Positions 6,558 to 8,005 of a DNA stretch of 8,005 nt are shown here, one piece after another. Both the position numbers and the translations under genes were made by a program. The stretch comes from an uncultured Acinetobacter sp. (GTDB taxonomy: Bacteria > Pseudomonadota > Gammaproteobacteria > Pseudomonadales > Moraxellaceae). The stretch is taken from the NCBI GenBank assembly GCA_900766635.1, contig CAAFWA010000300.1, positions 1-8,005 on the forward strand. The letters run 5' to 3'. Position 1 is the stretch's first letter. Each line of letters starts with the position of its first letter. Below the pieces are notes generated by a model. That model did not search any database, was not told the DNA's origin, and worked only from the letters and a program-made list of their open reading frames with translations.

Positions 6558-6600
6558 ACAATGCTATGCTAGAGCTGAGCAGAATAAAATCTTTAGGGTC

Positions 6601-7245
6601 ATGAGAACTATATTAATTGCAAATCAAAAAGGTGGCTGTGGCAAAACCCTCACAGCCATTAGCCTTGCCACAGCATTGGCACAAAAAGGTTATAAAGTTG
6701 GCTTAGCAGATACAGATAAACAAAAATCTGCCTTACATTGGCTAAAACAACGCCCTGAACATGCCGCCCCCATTCAAAGCGTAGATTGGACATCAGAGAA
6801 AAACTTTGGCAGTGCGCCTAAGCAACTTGAATATCTGATTGTTGATGCACCAGGTGCGCTCTCTGGTGATAAAGCCGAACAACTCATTGCGGAAGCGGAT
6901 GCGATTTTAACGCCATTACAACCCTCTTTTTTTGATATTGACAGTACACGACGTTTTTTAAAACATATTCAAGACATTAAACGCATTCGTAAAGGCAAAG
7001 TACAGATTCATTTATTGGCCAATCGAGTCAAAGCCAATAGTGCAAGCAATAAAGAGATTCAGGCATTTTTTGAAAAAGTGGGGCAAGAGCCTGTAGCTTG
7101 GATTGCAGAGCGTGCAGCTTATGGACAACTCGCTCAACAAGGTTTAAATATTTTTGATAAAACGCAAAAAAATTATTTAAGCCTGCAAAATCAATGGCAA
7201 CCTGTATTAAATGCCATAATTGATGACCCAAGCAATTGGTTTTAA
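6601..7245 (+). CDS. ParA/MinD-superfamily ATPase, small orphan type
   Basis: A deviant-Walker ATPase of the ParA family; relatives position DNA, chromosomes, plasmids or protein complexes by ATP-dependent dimerisation. The 214-residue protein starts straight at the P-loop strand. The deviant Walker A KGGCGKT is at 10-16 with signature lysine K10 and K15. The A' motif reads ADTDKQ (36-41), in the class of DxDxQ. Walker B is YLIVDAPG at 78-85 (D82). [13 protein letters not shown] beyond residue 100 matches the usual loop after Walker B. There is no N-terminal helix-turn-helix, so it is like the small plasmid ParA (type Ib) or MipZ-like proteins rather than the long type Ia. No ParB or partner gene follows; the next gene encodes a membrane permease. 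The ATG at 6601 has only a tight AGGG two bases upstream, but no other start would retain the P-loop. Chromosome partition by the main parAB is probably elsewhere; the cargo here is unknown. Confidence 0.9.
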   Translation: MRTILIANQKGGCGKTLTAISLATALAQKGYKVGLADTDKQKSALHWLKQRPEHAAPIQSVDWTSEKNFGSAPKQLEYLIVDAPGALSGDKAEQLIAEADAILTPLQPSFFDIDSTRRFLKHIQDIKRIRKGKVQIHLLANRVKANSASNKEIQAFFEKVGQEPVAWIAERAAYGQLAQQGLNIFDKTQKNYLSLQNQWQPVLNAIIDDPSNWF

Positions 7246-7276
7246 AGACAAAAACCATTTCTCAACACGGTTTAAG

Positions 7277-7304
7277 TTGCGGCAATAGATTTTTCGGTTA
7301 AGAT
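7277..7304 (+). promoter_or_regulatory. Weak candidate promoter of the AI-2E-family gene
   Basis: TTGCGG (7277-7282) and TAAGAT (7299-7304) are 16 bases apart. They match consensus at three and four of six positions. I see no clear terminator between parA and this gene, so read-through from parA is an alternative. Confidence 0.22.
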
Positions 7305-7328
7305 GATCAACGAGCCATTTATTAATCA

Positions 7329-8005
7329 GTGACATCAGTGCATCAGTACGCGCCAACAATACAACGAGTTTTACTCTTCGGTCTGTTTTTCTTCTTGTTG
7401 TTTTTGAGCTTTAATGTGCTCAAATACTTTGTTGTGCCTGTATTATGGGCTGCCATTATTGCCTATATGACATGGCCTTTATATCGGCGGATTAAATCAC
7501 TATGTAAAGAGCGTTCAACCTTAAGTGCCACCTTGATGATCCTACTGGTGGTCCTTGTTGTGGGTATTCCTGTATTGTGTGCTTTGTTTATGCTGCAACA
7601 TGAAGGACGCAATTTATATTATGAGTTACAAAAACAAGTATTCTCTGGCCATGTAAAAGTTCCTGATTTCATTACTAATCTACCTTTTGTTGGTAGTGAA
7701 ATTGCCCGTACTTTACGCGAATTAAATCATAATCCTAACAGTATTATTCAATCGGTCTCTATTTGGATTCAAGGCCATCTCAATTACGGTAAAGTGGTTT
7801 TTAATGAGGTGACGCGTAACTTAGTCAAACTGTGTTTTGCAGTATTAACCTTATTTTTCTTTTACCGTGATGGGCAAACGATTTTAAGACAAGTGAGTCG
7901 TGCACTTGAAATGGTCATCGGTCCACGTGTGCATCATTATTTAGATACCATTTCAGAAACCACGCGTGCTGTGGTCTATGGTGTAGTTTTAACTGCAATT
8001 GCACA
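7329..8005 (+). CDS. AI-2E/PerM-family membrane protein (3' end cut by window)
   Basis: The N-terminal 225 residues of a polytopic inner-membrane protein of the AI-2E transporter family (PerM, YdiK, TqsA relatives). The family includes autoinducer-2 exporters and ion antiporters, and the substrate cannot be told from sequence. Hydrophobic segments lie near 13-31, 33-47 (YFVVPVLWAAIIAYMTWPL, a characteristic N-terminal pattern) and 66-89. A long soluble stretch follows, then a helix ending in FFFYRDG at 176-182, a hallmark of the family. Full-length members have around 350 residues, so about a third is missing. An in-frame TAA at 7323-7325 leaves GTG at 7329 as the first possible start; GTG at 7338 is the alternative, and neither has a strong Shine-Dalgarno. 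It lies 83 bases after the ParA-like gene on the same strand. Confidence 0.88.
   Translation, partial: MTSVHQYAPTIQRVLLFGLFFFLLFLSFNVLKYFVVPVLWAAIIAYMTWPLYRRIKSLCKERSTLSATLMILLVVLVVGIPVLCALFMLQHEGRNLYYELQKQVFSGHVKVPDFITNLPFVGSEIARTLRELNHNPNSIIQSVSIWIQGHLNYGKVVFNEVTRNLVKLCFAVLTLFFFYRDGQTILRQVSRALEMVIGPRVHHYLDTISETTRAVVYGVVLTAIA

Noticed and set aside
7028..7258. A 76-codon minus-strand frame antisense to the ParA-like gene
   Set aside because: It lies wholly over a well-supported gene and shows no recognisable motif.
1..8005. A defence island, prophage, toxin-antitoxin pair or CRISPR array
   Set aside because: I saw no direct-repeat array, integrase, transposase, toxin-like small gene pair or nuclease. 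The genes present are ordinary chromosomal families.

Overview
The window looks like chromosomal DNA from a gammaproteobacterium, most likely Acinetobacter. The base composition is AT-rich. The MATE transporter closely resembles AbeM of A. baumannii as I remember it, and the other genes have typical gammaproteobacterial relatives. The genus is inferred from recall; no search was possible. I see no rRNA, tRNA, insertion sequence, CRISPR array, phage gene or obvious horizontally acquired island. This is mostly a housekeeping and core-accessory region with short intergenic gaps and clean intrinsic terminators.

Layout. 1-977 (minus) is hemW, cut at its 3' end by the window edge. 978-1331 is a gene-free divergent region holding candidate promoters and hairpins. 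1332-2690 (plus) is a NorM-type MATE drug/cation antiporter (abeM). 2884-4182 (plus) is an ABC1/AarF atypical kinase. 4270-4530 (plus) is the zinc-free paralog of ribosomal protein L31 (rpmE2), preceded by a palindrome that reads as a Zur operator. 4583-4948 (minus) is the fluoride exporter crcB. 5023-5355 (plus) is a small HopJ-family protein. 5384-5785 and 5801-6364 (minus) form a two-gene unit: an exported protein of unknown function, then a lipoprotein of the chagasin/I42 protease-inhibitor family. 6601-7245 (plus) is a solitary small ParA-type ATPase. 7329-8005 (plus) is the N-terminal part of an AI-2E/PerM-family membrane protein that starts on GTG.

How the genes relate. Most are independent units separated by terminators. 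The clearest regulatory story is zinc sparing: the L31 paralog has no cysteines and sits about 20 bases behind a Zur-like palindrome. The most open questions are the exported-protein/I42-lipoprotein pair and the repeated CTATG elements in front of the orphan parA. One 9-base arm of that array lies between the -35 and -10 of the best parA promoter candidate. No clearly new multi-gene system is visible.
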